From positions 62,001 to 126,000 of the forward strand of contig CAJUIT010000008.1 in the NCBI GenBank assembly GCA_910586565.1: a stretch of 64,000 nt of DNA, in the 5' to 3' direction. Shown here in pieces: positions 1 through 8,273 of this stretch; within the stretch, counting starts at the first letter, position 1, and each line of letters opens with the position of its first letter. The position numbers and the translations under genes are program-made. The notes below the pieces were generated by a model that saw nothing but the letters and a program-made list of their open reading frames with translations, was not told the DNA's origin and made no database searches. The DNA is from an uncultured Muribaculaceae bacterium (GTDB lineage Bacteria > Bacteroidota > Bacteroidia > Bacteroidales > Muribaculaceae).

Positions 1-1065
1 ATCTTTTTTGCTCGATTGGATGAGCAGAAGGTTTTCGGGAGGATCGATGCCGTAGTCGTTTTTAATAGCTTCGGCCGGAATCTCGAATGTGAGTGTGTTT
101 ACAACTGCAAGCGAACCGCTGTTGGAGTTGTAGTAGTCAATCAGTTCTTCAATGGGGAACTTGATTTCGATGTCGCGTCCCACAGGGGCTACAATAATCT
201 GTTCTCCGTCGTCGATGCGTGTCTGCAACTCGTTGGAAATTGTGTAGTCGAGATGGTTGTTGAGCACGATTTCTGGGGTCACGGCATAGTAGTTACCTTC
301 ATGGCGGGTAATGGTTTCCTCTCCGTCGCTGTCGGTTGAGGTGGTGTGGTAGTACATGCGCATGATTGTTGAGCTGATTTCAACAACGCGCCCGTTGCCG
401 TAGGAGTTCTTCACATAGATGCCGGGGAAATATTCGGCAAATGTGGTGGGGAACATGTAGGCTTCGGGATTGGTTTGATAGAGGTTGAAAAGCTCAACTG
501 CAAGTGATTTGGGCATCATTACGTCAATCACGCGGTAGGTGAGAGCCTGAATGGAGTCGTTGGCACCCTGAGCGTTGCAGGCATAAATTTTTGAAGCAAG
601 GAGGTCGGAGGGATTGTAGTATTTTTCGGGCGACTCGTTGCTGTAGATTGTTGCGGGGAGGATTTTGTTAAGTCGATAGACCTCCAGACCCATCGGGGCG
701 AGTGAATCGCCTACGTAGGAGCCGTTGGGAACAAAGAGGAGCAGTTTAAGCGAGTCGATGTTCTCGGCTGTAATGTTCGACGACATTTTCGACGACGGCA
801 TGAACTGTGTCATGAAATCGGATGAGAATGTGCCGTAGCCTTTGGCGTTGATGCGCCCTAACACCTGGGTGATGGTGCGCGATTGGATGCGCGGATTATC
901 AACCGACACCCCTTCAACCGAGAAATCGTCGAAAATAACAACTTCCGATTCATCTGTCACAAGCGACGAGCCGATTTCTGCACCGGTATCTTCGCATGAT
1001 GTGAACGCGAGTGTGGCGAATATAGTGGCCAAAACTGAAAGAAAGGCCTTTGCTGCTTTTGTCAT
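1..1065 (-). CDS. DUF4270-type lipoprotein (3' end beyond window)
   Basis: The frame is open from an ATG at 1065 to the left edge, giving 355 codons with no stop; the C-terminus is missing. The N-terminus is a lipoprotein signal: a hydrophobic stretch at residues 8-22, then FTSC with the lipidated Cys at 24. The mature part is a beta-rich sequence with many short aromatic segments, as in the DUF4270 family of Bacteroidetes. This family is typically encoded beside a short glycogen-synthase-like gene, and such a gene lies 85 bp upstream here on the same strand. Outer-membrane anchoring is inferred from the lipobox; the molecular role of DUF4270 is not known to me. The family call rests on sequence feel plus this neighbour. 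Confidence 0.8.
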   Translation of the reverse strand, partial: MTKAAKAFLSVLATIFATLAFTSCEDTGAEIGSSLVTDESEVVIFDDFSVEGVSVDNPRIQSRTITQVLGRINAKGYGTFSSDFMTQFMPSSKMSSNITAENIDSLKLLLFVPNGSYVGDSLAPMGLEVYRLNKILPATIYSNESPEKYYNPSDLLASKIYACNAQGANDSIQALTYRVIDVMMPKSLAVELFNLYQTNPEAYMFPTTFAEYFPGIYVKNSYGNGRVVEISSTIMRMYYHTTSTDSDGEETITRHEGNYYAVTPEIVLNNHLDYTISNELQTRIDDGEQIIVAPVGRDIEIKFPIEELIDYYNSNSGSLAVVNTLTFEIPAEAIKNDYGIDPPENLLLIQSSKKD

Positions 1066-1150
1066 AGCTTTTGCTAAAGCTGGTGTGAGTGAATTGCAAT
1101 TTGCATCCGGCGGTGTGAAATCGCGGTGCAGGTTGCTGTGAATGTGGTTG

Positions 1151-1957
1151 TTAGAGAGATGAGTAGAATTCCACAACTTCGGCGTGATCGGTTTCGTCGG
1201 GGTTGTAGCTCATTACCGGTTTTCCGAGCGAGCGGGCATAGTCGAGCAGTTCGGCGGGAACGTCGGGCGAAGCCTGCATCACACCGTCGGCATACCTGAT
1301 TGCAAGCTTGTTGAGGGCTACGCAGTCGACGGGGCCGTTGCCCAGCGGTTCGAGGTCTTCGTCGCTGAAGCCATCCATTTTGAGCTTTTCAACGAACCGC
1401 TCATCGAGTGTTCCTTCAAAAGCATCGTCAAAAAGGGTGTAGACAACCTTTGCCGGACCGATTGTGGGGTCGTCGGCATAGGTTTTCTTGATATACATGG
1501 GCGAAAGGGCTGTAACCCAACCCGAACAGTGCATGACAGAAGGTTCCCAGCGCAGTTTTTTCGCTGTTTCCATCACACCGCGCACGAAGAAAATCAAGCG
1601 CTCGTCGTTTTCCTCGGGTGTCTCGCGTATTTCGAGGTCTTTAACGGCGTGGTGCTGGAAATATTCATCATTGTCGATGAAGTAAACCTGCATGCGCGAC
1701 GACTGGAGGGTGGCCACCTTGATAATCAGCGGATGGTCGGTGTCGTCAATCACAAGGTTCATTCCCGACAGACGGATAACTTCATGCAACTGGTTGCGGC
1801 GCTCGTTGATGCAGCCGTATTTGGGCATGAACGTTCTCACTTCAAACCCTTTTTCATGAACTTTGTGGGGCAGAATCTGGCATGCTGTGCCAAGCGGAGT
1901 TGCTTTGAGATAAGGAATGATTTCCTGCGAGATGTATAGAATTTTTTTGTTTCTCAT
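1151..1957 (-). CDS. Short glycogen/starch synthase-like protein (GT5 N-terminal domain)
   Basis: This 268-residue protein matches the N-terminal half of GT5 ADP-glucose glucosyltransferases, starting with the typical KKILYISQEI strand. Full-length GlgA is about 470 residues, so the C-terminal Rossmann domain is absent; short versions annotated glycogen/starch synthase are usual in Bacteroidales. The KxGGL ADP-glucose loop of true GlgA is replaced by KATPLG, so catalysis is doubtful. An ATG at 2044 extends the frame by 29 residues, but a TAACTTTG -7 box at 2053-2046 would start transcription near 2039, downstream of that ATG. The start was therefore set at 1957. It is probably co-transcribed with the DUF4270 gene. 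Confidence 0.8.
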   Translation of the reverse strand: MRNKKILYISQEIIPYLKATPLGTACQILPHKVHEKGFEVRTFMPKYGCINERRNQLHEVIRLSGMNLVIDDTDHPLIIKVATLQSSRMQVYFIDNDEYFQHHAVKDLEIRETPEENDERLIFFVRGVMETAKKLRWEPSVMHCSGWVTALSPMYIKKTYADDPTIGPAKVVYTLFDDAFEGTLDERFVEKLKMDGFSDEDLEPLGNGPVDCVALNKLAIRYADGVMQASPDVPAELLDYARSLGKPVMSYNPDETDHAEVVEFYSSL

Positions 1958-2045
1958 CAAACAGTTGGCATAATGTTGCGCCTTTCGGCAATGAATTTCC
2001 GGGTCGTTTGGATAAGGATATCCGGAAAGTAGTAAATTCGACATG

Positions 2046-2053
2046 CAAAGTTA
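2046..2053 (-). promoter_or_regulatory. -7 promoter box for the GT5-like gene
   Basis: On the minus strand this reads TAACTTTG, matching the Bacteroidetes -7 consensus TAnnTTTG; no TTTG lies at the usual 19-21 nt spacing. It sits in the 418 bp gap between the divergent genes starting at 1957 and 2376. Apart from this box and the rightward promoter near 2190, I see nothing in that gap. Confidence 0.5.
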
Positions 2054-2166
2054 CAAAAAAAAATGCAAATTCAGTTCACCGCGCGATGGATAGGCGTGTT
2101 ATTAGCCCTTATTAACAATTATTCCTTAGCAGTGTGAACGTTGTCGGTTTGGGCGACACCGCCTGA

Positions 2167-2198
2167 GTTGGTGGCGGATGGATTTTTTTGTAATTTTG
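2167..2198 (+). promoter_or_regulatory. Promoter for the PHP phosphatase gene
   Basis: The -7 box TAATTTTG is at 2191-2198, with GTTG (3 of 4 match to TTTG) at 2167-2170, 20 nt upstream. Predicted start of transcription is about 2205, leaving a leader of about 170 nt before the ATG at 2376. Confidence 0.5.
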
Positions 2199-2375
2199 CG
2201 TCTTGAATTTTAAATCGACCTCGAATCATTGGTGAATTGCGATAACGCTTATTGGACTAAATGCTTCACCAATTGCATTTAAATGTGTGGGTGGCTGATT
2301 CAAAACTACAGAGCTGCCCCATACGATAAAATAAATTTCAACTTACGCTTAACACTTGATTCTAAATAATTTGTG

Positions 2376-3116
2376 ATGTTCAACTTTTTCAGAAGAAAAT
2401 CTGCCGACACTCCTCAGCTTTTTGTTCAAACCGACATGCATTGCCATCTGGCTCCAGGCATTGATGACGGCCAACGTGATGCTGTTTCTGCTGCCGACCT
2501 CGTGGCTCATGAGAAAAGCTGGGGCATCAACCGCATTATATGCACACCGCACATAACTCAGGATACATTTGAAAACACACCTGAAACAATCACCGGAGCA
2601 TTCTCCCGCTTGAAAAAGGCTGTTGAGGATGCAGGGATTGACATTGAACTTGATTATTCGGCTGAACACCGCCTCGATGGATATTTCCTTGAGCAGTTGA
2701 AAGCCGGGAATGTGCGGCCGCTCCCCAACAATTATCTGCTTGTCGAGAATTCCTATGTTCAGGAAGCGTTGAACATCGACGGCATGCTTTTCGATTTGAA
2801 ACTCAAGGGATTCAAGCCTATCCTGGCTCACCCCGAGCGCTATTCCTACTACCATGCGAAGCACGACCGCTATAAGCGGCTGCATGAGAGCGGCACCCTG
2901 TTTCAAATCAACATTCTCAGTCTTGCCGGTTACTATGGCAAGGAGGTAAGGCGTGTTGCCGATTATCTGATTGAGAATGATATGGTTGATTTCGTCGGAA
3001 CCGACATGCACAATCACCGTCATTGCGAGGCGATTGAAGCTTATCTGCGCACGAAAGATTTCCGCCGTCATGCTGCGGCTCTCGAAAACCGCGTGCTCAA
3101 CGACAAGGTGCTTTAA
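2376..3116 (+). CDS. Tyrosine-protein phosphatase, PHP family (CpsB/CapC/YwqE type)
   Basis: This is a 246-residue metal-dependent protein-tyrosine phosphatase of the PHP fold. The metal-binding motifs appear in order: DMHCHLAPGIDDG near residue 20, CTPH near 60, HPERY near 155 and GTDMHNH near 210. In capsule systems this family dephosphorylates the BY-kinase (Wzc/CapB type) controlling polysaccharide length. No kinase or capsule polymerase gene lies next to it, so the partner is unknown. A GTG lies immediately before the ATG; I use the ATG. It has its own promoter and is convergent with the DAHP synthase gene, 31 bp away, with no clear terminator between them. Confidence 0.88.
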   Translation: MFNFFRRKSADTPQLFVQTDMHCHLAPGIDDGQRDAVSAADLVAHEKSWGINRIICTPHITQDTFENTPETITGAFSRLKKAVEDAGIDIELDYSAEHRLDGYFLEQLKAGNVRPLPNNYLLVENSYVQEALNIDGMLFDLKLKGFKPILAHPERYSYYHAKHDRYKRLHESGTLFQINILSLAGYYGKEVRRVADYLIENDMVDFVGTDMHNHRHCEAIEAYLRTKDFRRHAAALENRVLNDKVL

Positions 3117-3147
3117 ATAAGCCTGTTTTTTAGGAAAGTATTTGTTC

Positions 3148-4263
3148 TCAATCGGTGAGGTTCAGCTGCCGGTTGACTGATTCGGCGTGTATGGCTGCGA
3201 GGATAGCCGAGGTGAACTCGCGGTCGAGCCCGAGCGTAGCGGCTTCATCCACTCGCGCTTTCATAAGCGATTCGTAGCGTTCGGGTTGCAGCACGGGCAT
3301 GTTGTGCTCCTTCTTTAAACGGCCTATTTCAACGGCCACATTCATGCGGCGCGCGAGCAGGTCGAGCAGTTCGCTGTCGAGGGTGTCAATCTGGTGGCGC
3401 AGTGCGTCGAGTTGTGAACCAACATTCTTTTGTCCTCCGCGGATAGCGATTCGGCCGATAATTTCGCCGAGTTGCTGTGGCGTTATTTGCTGCGAGGCAT
3501 CGCTCAAAGCTGAGTCGGGCGAGCAGTGGCTCTCTATTATCAGTCCGTTGAAACCCAAGTCGATGGCCTGCTGCGCCAAAGGTGAAATCAAATCTCTTTT
3601 CCCGCCGATGTGGCTGGGATCGGCGATTAGCTGCAGGTGGGGAATCAGTCGGTGAAGCTCAATGGGGATGGCCCATTGCGGCGGGTTACGGTAGAATTTG
3701 GCACCGTAGGCGCTGAAACCGCGGTGAACCGCTCCCAACCTGCGGATTCCGGCGTTGTGAATGCGTTGCATGGCGCCAATCCATAAATCAAGGTCGGGGT
3801 TGGCGGGGTTCTTTACGAGAACGGCAACATCTGTTCCGCGCAGGGCGTCGGCAATTTCCTGAACGGCAAAGGGGTTTACAGTTGTGCGTGCACCCAGCCA
3901 CAGAATGTCAACACCTGCTTTCAGGGCGAGTTCGGAATGGTGGGGAGTGGCAACTTCGGTGGCGGTTGTCATCCCCGTTTCTTTTTTCACCGTTTGCAGC
4001 CATTCAAGTCCGGCTTCGCCGCACCCTTCGAATGACCCGGGACGGGTGCGCGGCTTCCACAATCCGGCGCGGAACACCTTTATTCCCTGTTGTGCCAATT
4101 GGCGCGCGGTCGCCAACGTCTGTACCTCGGTTTCCGCGCTGCACGGCCCTGCGATTATTGCAAACGACTCGTCGGCACCTTGGGGAACGGCCGGCATTAT
4201 GTCGGCGAATTCCTCGCAAAGTGGCGTGGGAGCCGCATCGTGATGTTGTGTGGGAGTTTCCAT
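3148..4263 (-). CDS. Bifunctional 3-deoxy-7-phosphoheptulonate synthase / chorismate mutase
   Basis: This 371-residue fusion catalyses two shikimate-pathway steps: condensation of phosphoenolpyruvate with erythrose-4-phosphate, and chorismate to prephenate. Residues about 30-275 are a KDOPS-like (type I-beta) DAHP synthase with AIIAGPCSAE at 36-45, a RAGLWKPRTRPGSFEG segment, and ADPSH and SHCSPD metal/substrate segments. Residues about 283-371 are an AroQ-type chorismate mutase, starting with the RxxIDxLDxELLxLLxRR helix. The DAHPS-CM order is a common Bacteroidetes arrangement, and the mutase part usually serves as a regulatory domain too. The gene stands alone here, separated from ompA upstream by a strong terminator. 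Confidence 0.93.
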   Translation of the reverse strand: METPTQHHDAAPTPLCEEFADIMPAVPQGADESFAIIAGPCSAETEVQTLATARQLAQQGIKVFRAGLWKPRTRPGSFEGCGEAGLEWLQTVKKETGMTTATEVATPHHSELALKAGVDILWLGARTTVNPFAVQEIADALRGTDVAVLVKNPANPDLDLWIGAMQRIHNAGIRRLGAVHRGFSAYGAKFYRNPPQWAIPIELHRLIPHLQLIADPSHIGGKRDLISPLAQQAIDLGFNGLIIESHCSPDSALSDASQQITPQQLGEIIGRIAIRGGQKNVGSQLDALRHQIDTLDSELLDLLARRMNVAVEIGRLKKEHNMPVLQPERYESLMKARVDEAATLGLDREFTSAILAAIHAESVNRQLNLTD

Positions 4264-4280
4264 CGTTCCACAAAATTACG

Positions 4281-4314
4281 AAAAGCCCCGGACTTTACGA
4301 AATCCGGGGCTTTT
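4281..4314 (-). terminator. Rho-independent terminator of the OmpA-family gene
   Basis: Perfect 12-bp inverted repeat (4281-4292 with 4303-4314), loop of 10 nt, arms starting and ending in an A/T run. It lies 23 bp past the stop of the OmpA-family gene and before the start of the DAHP synthase gene, so it isolates the two. Confidence 0.85.
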
Positions 4315-4336
4315 GATGTTTTATGAGGTTTTGTTG

Positions 4337-5545
4337 TTAGTTGGCGGGAACGAAGATTACGATTCGGTTCCAGTTGTTCACGTCGTAGGGCTGGGTGGTG
4401 CTGCCTTCAGCTTCAATCAACAGGCGCGACTTGTCAATGCCGTAGGTCTTGGTGAGAGCATCGTAAACAGCCTGAGCACGTTTCTGTGAGAGGGTCTGGT
4501 TGTAGGCGCTTGTGCCGGTGTCTTTGTCGGCGTAGCCCTGGATGAGAACCTTCACTGAAGGATTGGCCTTGAGGTATTCGGCGGTGTTGAACACGTTAAC
4601 CATCTCTTCGTTGGAAATCTTGGCAGAGTTGATGGTGAAACGAACGGTCGACATCATGGGCGCTGCATTGTTTTCGGGGCAATCGGGGGTGGTTACTTCG
4701 GGGCAGGGGAGCTGCGACTGAGCCACTGCGAGAGCTGCCGATGTTGCTGCGAGGTCGCCGCGGAGGGCGTTAACCTGGCCGTTGAGTGAATTGATGTAGG
4801 CGAGGTCCTTGCATGCGTTGTAAGCCTTGTAGTTCACGCCACCGAGGTTGAATGAGAAACCGCCGGTTGCCTGAATGTTGATGTCGACAGGTTCGGCATA
4901 GGCTGCTCCGTTGAAGTTGTCGCCGTAGAAGCTTGCACGGCCTTCGAGGAAGAAGTCAACATAGCGGCAGAGACGGAAGCGGAACTGGATACCGGCCGAC
5001 ACGGGAAGTGCCCATGTGTTGGTTTTCAATGTGTTGCCGTGACGGATGATGTTGGTGCCTTCCGAGTCAATGCCCCATACATAGGTGCCACCGATACCAA
5101 CGAAAGGAATCACGCTCACGGGACGGGATGCATTCACACCTCCGAGGGAGTTACACATATCCCACATGAAATCGAAATTGAGGTTGGCATACTTGGCCTT
5201 GCTGAAGCTGTCGTTATCCCAGTGCATCGAGCCGTAGTAGCCGCTGAAGCGGAAGCCGATGTAGGGTGAGAACCATTTCCCGAAGCCGAGGTTGTAGGTC
5301 GCTGTAATGTGGCGCTTTGCGTTGCCGTCGGGGAGTCTGTTCTCCACAAGGGGCACGTCAATGCCGGCGCCGAGCTGGATAAACCAGTTGTCATGTTTGT
5401 CAACGTAGTACTGCGTCTTGCAATTGGTGGCATCGGTGACCGAAACGGTTTCTTCTTCGACCACAATTGTTTCCTGTGCCTTGGCGTTGGTTGCAAAAAG
5501 ACCTGCTGCGGCAACAGCCATGACGAATGCAATGTTCTTTCTCAT
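4337..5545 (-). CDS. OmpA-family outer-membrane protein
   Basis: This 402-residue protein has a signal peptide (residues 1 to about 23, cleaved after NAKA), an N-terminal beta-barrel-like region (about 30-235) rich in alternating aromatic strands, a short helix/linker with Cys-Pro pairs (CPEVTTPDCPE, about 278-290), and a C-terminal OmpA peptidoglycan-binding domain (about 298-402). The C-terminal domain has the recognisable IQGYADKDTG and SQKRAQAVYDAL segments. It should tether the outer membrane to peptidoglycan and is usually among the most abundant surface proteins of Bacteroidales. The upstream gap of over 700 bp, holding a candidate small RNA and a tiny ORF ending 1 bp before this start, suggests leader-mediated control. 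Confidence 0.9.
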   Translation of the reverse strand: MRKNIAFVMAVAAAGLFATNAKAQETIVVEEETVSVTDATNCKTQYYVDKHDNWFIQLGAGIDVPLVENRLPDGNAKRHITATYNLGFGKWFSPYIGFRFSGYYGSMHWDNDSFSKAKYANLNFDFMWDMCNSLGGVNASRPVSVIPFVGIGGTYVWGIDSEGTNIIRHGNTLKTNTWALPVSAGIQFRFRLCRYVDFFLEGRASFYGDNFNGAAYAEPVDINIQATGGFSFNLGGVNYKAYNACKDLAYINSLNGQVNALRGDLAATSAALAVAQSQLPCPEVTTPDCPENNAAPMMSTVRFTINSAKISNEEMVNVFNTAEYLKANPSVKVLIQGYADKDTGTSAYNQTLSQKRAQAVYDALTKTYGIDKSRLLIEAEGSTTQPYDVNNWNRIVIFVPAN

Positions 5546-5546
5546 T

Positions 5547-5636
5547 TCAAATAGAATTTAGTTTACAAAGTAAATTATTAATACATCTCTCTTTTTTACA
5601 GTGACGGGAAGGACTAATAGTTGAGTTGTTCTTCAT
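5547..5636 (-). CDS. Possible 29-residue leader ORF upstream of the OmpA-family gene
   Basis: On the minus strand an ATG at 5636 follows a GGGAGG purine run and opens a 29-codon frame. The frame ends in TGA at 5547-5549, one base before the ATG of the OmpA gene. The peptide is basic with several Cys and shows no known domain. The near-abutting stop and start would allow translational coupling. It is too short to trust on coding statistics, so it may be chance. Confidence 0.22.
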   Translation of the reverse strand: MKNNSTISPSRHCKKERCINNLLCKLNSI

Positions 5637-5820
5637 TGTGGAACCTCCCTCGGAGCACTTGCTTTGTCAGAATAACATTGCCGCTCAAATTAAGGTTCAC
5701 ACTCTTTGTGTTTTCTTTTCACATTTTGTCGCCGCTCTTTGGGCGCATCCATCCACGGTTGAATTTACATTATATATGAGGAGAGGATGTGAGGCCCCGT
5801 TCTAAGTTCGGGGGGATATA

Positions 5821-5860
5821 AAAACTAAAGCCGCACCTCGCGGCGCAGCTTTTTAGTTTT
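5821..5860 (-). terminator. Terminator or attenuator hairpin upstream of ompA
   Basis: GCCGC/GCGGC stem with a 5-nt loop, nested in an outer AAAACTAAA / TTTAGTTTT pairing with a bulge on one side; minus-strand transcripts would end in a U-rich run. It lies about 275 bp before the ompA start. The rest of 5637-5820 holds another weaker C/G hairpin (about 5794-5815) and nothing else I can name. Confidence 0.45.
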
Positions 5861-6059
5861 TCCTTGGTCGCTATCCTTAATCACGACGCAAGGTTAACAA
5901 ACCTAACATAAAACACGATTATTATCTAAAGTATGATTTAAGCACTAAATCTAATAATACTAACCCTAAAAACTAATTCCTTAATAAATCAAACAAATCC
6001 TTTTGTCTTTAATCCTCGACGATAGCCGGTGCTTTTTGCATTGCCGCTATCGTTCGATT
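5821..6059 (-). ncRNA. Candidate small RNA or long leader upstream of the OmpA-family gene
   Basis: A -7 box TAACTTTG (6073-6066) with a near -33 box would start transcription near 6059. The first bases fold into a hairpin with arms CGATAGC and GCTATCG. An AT-rich single-stranded middle follows, then a small AGGTT/AACCT hairpin, then a GC hairpin within a long A/T stem (5860-5821) resembling a terminator. No ORF of note lies inside. This could be an independent RNA of about 240 nt, or the 5' half of the ompA leader with an attenuator. I do not recognise an Rfam family. Confidence 0.35.
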
Positions 6060-6065
6060 GCGATG

Positions 6066-6097
6066 CAAAGTTACAGCAGATTTTCGGTGGTGTCAAG
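6066..6097 (-). promoter_or_regulatory. Promoter for the ompA leader or small RNA
   Basis: The -7 box is TAACTTTG (6073-6066). The -33 box reads CTTG (6097-6094), 3 of 4 match to TTTG, with 20 nt between boxes. This is the only good match in the 756 bp between the Crp/Fnr gene and ompA. Confidence 0.45.
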
Positions 6098-6301
6098 TGT
6101 TTTGCGGGGTGATATTGGTCGCATATAGACAAATATAGATGATTGTAGATATTAATTACTTGATTTTCAGAGGTAATTGTCGCCTCCAAATATAGAGCTT
6201 TATAAAGTGTTATATAGATAAATATAAGCTATATTTTGTCGGTTTGAAGGCTTGAAAGGCCGAAAAACTTCGCTGGAGAGTGTAGGCCGTTTCGATGGGT
6301 T

Positions 6302-6976
6302 TTACTGGAGAAGCGACGCGAGGGCGCGACGGTCGAGTACGGAAATTTCGCGCGGGGAATAGGCTATGATGTTGCGGGCAACAAGATTGTCGAGCGCGGC
6401 GATGAGCGATTGGCGCGGCACGCCGAAAACCGTGTACATGTCGCGTTGGCGGCATTGCAGAGTTATGCTGCGCGCGTTGCTTTGGGTGAGTGCGATAATC
6501 CAATAGGCGATGCGGCGTTCAATTGAGCCTGAGGTTAGTGACAGCACCCCGTCAACGGCCAACTGGGCATTCATGGAAAGAATGTTGAGATAGTTGAACA
6601 GGAAAATCTGGTCGGATTTGATGATGTTCAGAAAATCGGATTTGTCGATTTGCAGGATTCCAACGTTGTCTACGGCTTTTACGGTTGCAGGATAAACCGT
6701 TTTTTTGCCGAAAAAATAATCGGGTGCAATGAGGTCGGGAGCGTCGAGAATCTGCGTTACGCTGAATTTGCGGTCGGGGCTTTCTGTTGTGATTTGCACC
6801 GAGCCTGTGATGACCGATTTCATGTGTGTGCACATCTCTCCCTCCTTGGCTATGATGTCGCCGGGGGCATATTTCAGAAAATGAAATTTGTTTTTGCCAA
6901 CGGTTTCGGAAATTTTCTTGTGCGATACTCCGGCAAACAGGGGGAGCCGCATCAAGGTTTCATACATGCTTTCCAT
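6302..6976 (-). CDS. Crp/Fnr-family transcriptional regulator
   Basis: This 224-residue protein has a cyclic-nucleotide-binding-like beta-roll at residues about 12-125 and a C-terminal winged helix (about 150-220). The DNA-contact helix lies near VFGVPRQSLIAALDNL. There is no Fnr-type Cys cluster at the N-terminus, so oxygen sensing through an iron-sulfur centre is unlikely; the ligand is unknown. It lies 57 bp downstream of the bile-acid-symporter-like gene on the same strand, and the two are probably co-transcribed, so it may regulate that transporter. A second Met at residue 4 is an alternative start. The region downstream to 6066 has no gene. Confidence 0.87.
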   Translation of the reverse strand: MESMYETLMRLPLFAGVSHKKISETVGKNKFHFLKYAPGDIIAKEGEMCTHMKSVITGSVQITTESPDRKFSVTQILDAPDLIAPDYFFGKKTVYPATVKAVDNVGILQIDKSDFLNIIKSDQIFLFNYLNILSMNAQLAVDGVLSLTSGSIERRIAYWIIALTQSNARSITLQCRQRDMYTVFGVPRQSLIAALDNLVARNIIAYSPREISVLDRRALASLLQ

Positions 6977-7033
6977 AAAGTTAGGTGTTTCTTTTGACTA
7001 ATTTAAGTTAAAACGCTCTGCCCGGCAGCTTTG

Positions 7034-7975
7034 TTAGATGCCGCTGTGTGATTTCTTCGGGGTGTAGCGCTTTTCGTGGCGGTAGATTTGGAGAGAGTTG
7101 AAGGTGTTGTGCCATGCAACGTAGGCGGCCGGTGCCACCGATACAATCGGGTTGAGATAGGTGAGGGCAAGCCAGATGGCCAGCACTGTGTTTTTCTGCC
7201 CCAGGCTTTGTGCTCCCGACACCGGGTCGCCGAAATGTTTCCCGGTGATTCGGCCGAAAGCAAACTGTGCCACACACGCCGCAAGCGATATGCCCGCAAG
7301 CATCAGAATTTCCGGAATCATTTCGGCCGGTTCGTGAAGAATAAAACTTACTGAGTTACCCACCACAATCAGCAACGCGAATGCCCAGATGTAGAAAGAA
7401 AGGCCCTGGTGGCCGGCAATTGCGGCATGAGTGCGCGGTGAGAAGCGTTGCAGCAGAAGCGCAACTGCGAGAGGCCCTAAAATGAGCGGCAGCACGGTGA
7501 AACTGATTGTCTGCACCGATTCGCCGAATCCCATCGTCTGCGAGGCGGGCAGGTCGGAAATCCATGTGAGCAGCACGGGCGCTAAAAATGCCACCGACAC
7601 GTGGCTGAACAGCGAGTAGGTTGCTACTTTCGACACATTTCCCCCAAGCATCCCCGTGATTACGGGTGCGGCCGTTGCGGTAGGGCAGAAAATGCAGATG
7701 AACGCCCCCTGTGCCAACAGGCTGTTGAACGGGGCGATTATAAGGTAAACGGCCGTGGCACCCACAATCTGAGCCGCGAGCAGCCACCAGATGTAACCGC
7801 CAACCTTAAAATCGGAGAGCTTCACGCGGCAATAAGTGATGAGCAGCATCACAAAAATCAGATACTTCGACAGGAATGCCACATAGCCAATCCATTCGTG
7901 CAACAAAATTCCCAGCACCATTGCGATGGGGAGCATCCACGGCTTTATCAGCCGCCTGAATTCAGCAACTTTCAT
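7034..7975 (-). CDS. Bile acid:sodium symporter (BASS/SBF) family transporter
   Basis: This 313-residue membrane protein has about ten hydrophobic segments filling residues 12-295. It carries the family signatures CPTATAAPVITGMLGG near 97-112 and GQKNTVLAIWLALTYLNP near 262-279, the discontinuous helices that bind sodium. Members move organic anions (bile acids, pantoate, pyruvate, sulfonated or hydrophobic acids) with Na+; the substrate here cannot be told from sequence. The C-terminus is basic and cytosolic. A -7-like TAACTTTG lies near 8030-8023. It probably forms a two-gene unit with the Crp/Fnr gene downstream. Confidence 0.87.
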   Translation of the reverse strand: MKVAEFRRLIKPWMLPIAMVLGILLHEWIGYVAFLSKYLIFVMLLITYCRVKLSDFKVGGYIWWLLAAQIVGATAVYLIIAPFNSLLAQGAFICIFCPTATAAPVITGMLGGNVSKVATYSLFSHVSVAFLAPVLLTWISDLPASQTMGFGESVQTISFTVLPLILGPLAVALLLQRFSPRTHAAIAGHQGLSFYIWAFALLIVVGNSVSFILHEPAEMIPEILMLAGISLAACVAQFAFGRITGKHFGDPVSGAQSLGQKNTVLAIWLALTYLNPIVSVAPAAYVAWHNTFNSLQIYRHEKRYTPKKSHSGI

Positions 7976-8156
7976 ATTTTGAAGTGACGTATATTATATT
8001 GTTATAAACTAAGAAAAATATCGTGCAAAGTTACGCATTCCCACCGATTGCCCCAACCCTAAAAGTATCATTCGTTTTAATGCATTAATGCTGTTGGCTT
8101 ACGAAATTCTCATAGAGTCCGGACTTGTAGAAATGTACGTACACACGTAAATAGCA

Positions 8157-8198
8157 TTGACGGTGTGTTAAATCGCAAGGATTTTAACACACCGTCAA
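8157..8198 (-). terminator. Terminator hairpin after the CoA-transferase gene
   Basis: Perfect 16-bp inverted repeat (8157-8172 with 8183-8198), loop of 10 nt, about 75 bp past the stop of the leftward CoA-transferase gene. It lacks a long U-tract. Between 7976 and 8157 I see only the presumed transporter promoter. Confidence 0.65.
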
Positions 8199-8273
8199 CG
8201 CTGTTGGGGTATCTGAAATGCAATTGCCGTTGATGAAGCTCATGGTTCGCACATTTCAGTGCGGGAGCGGCAA

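Noticed and set aside
1184..1939. Plus-strand frame of 251 codons opposite the GT5-like gene
   Set aside because: Shadow of the real minus-strand gene; no similarity and no promoter.
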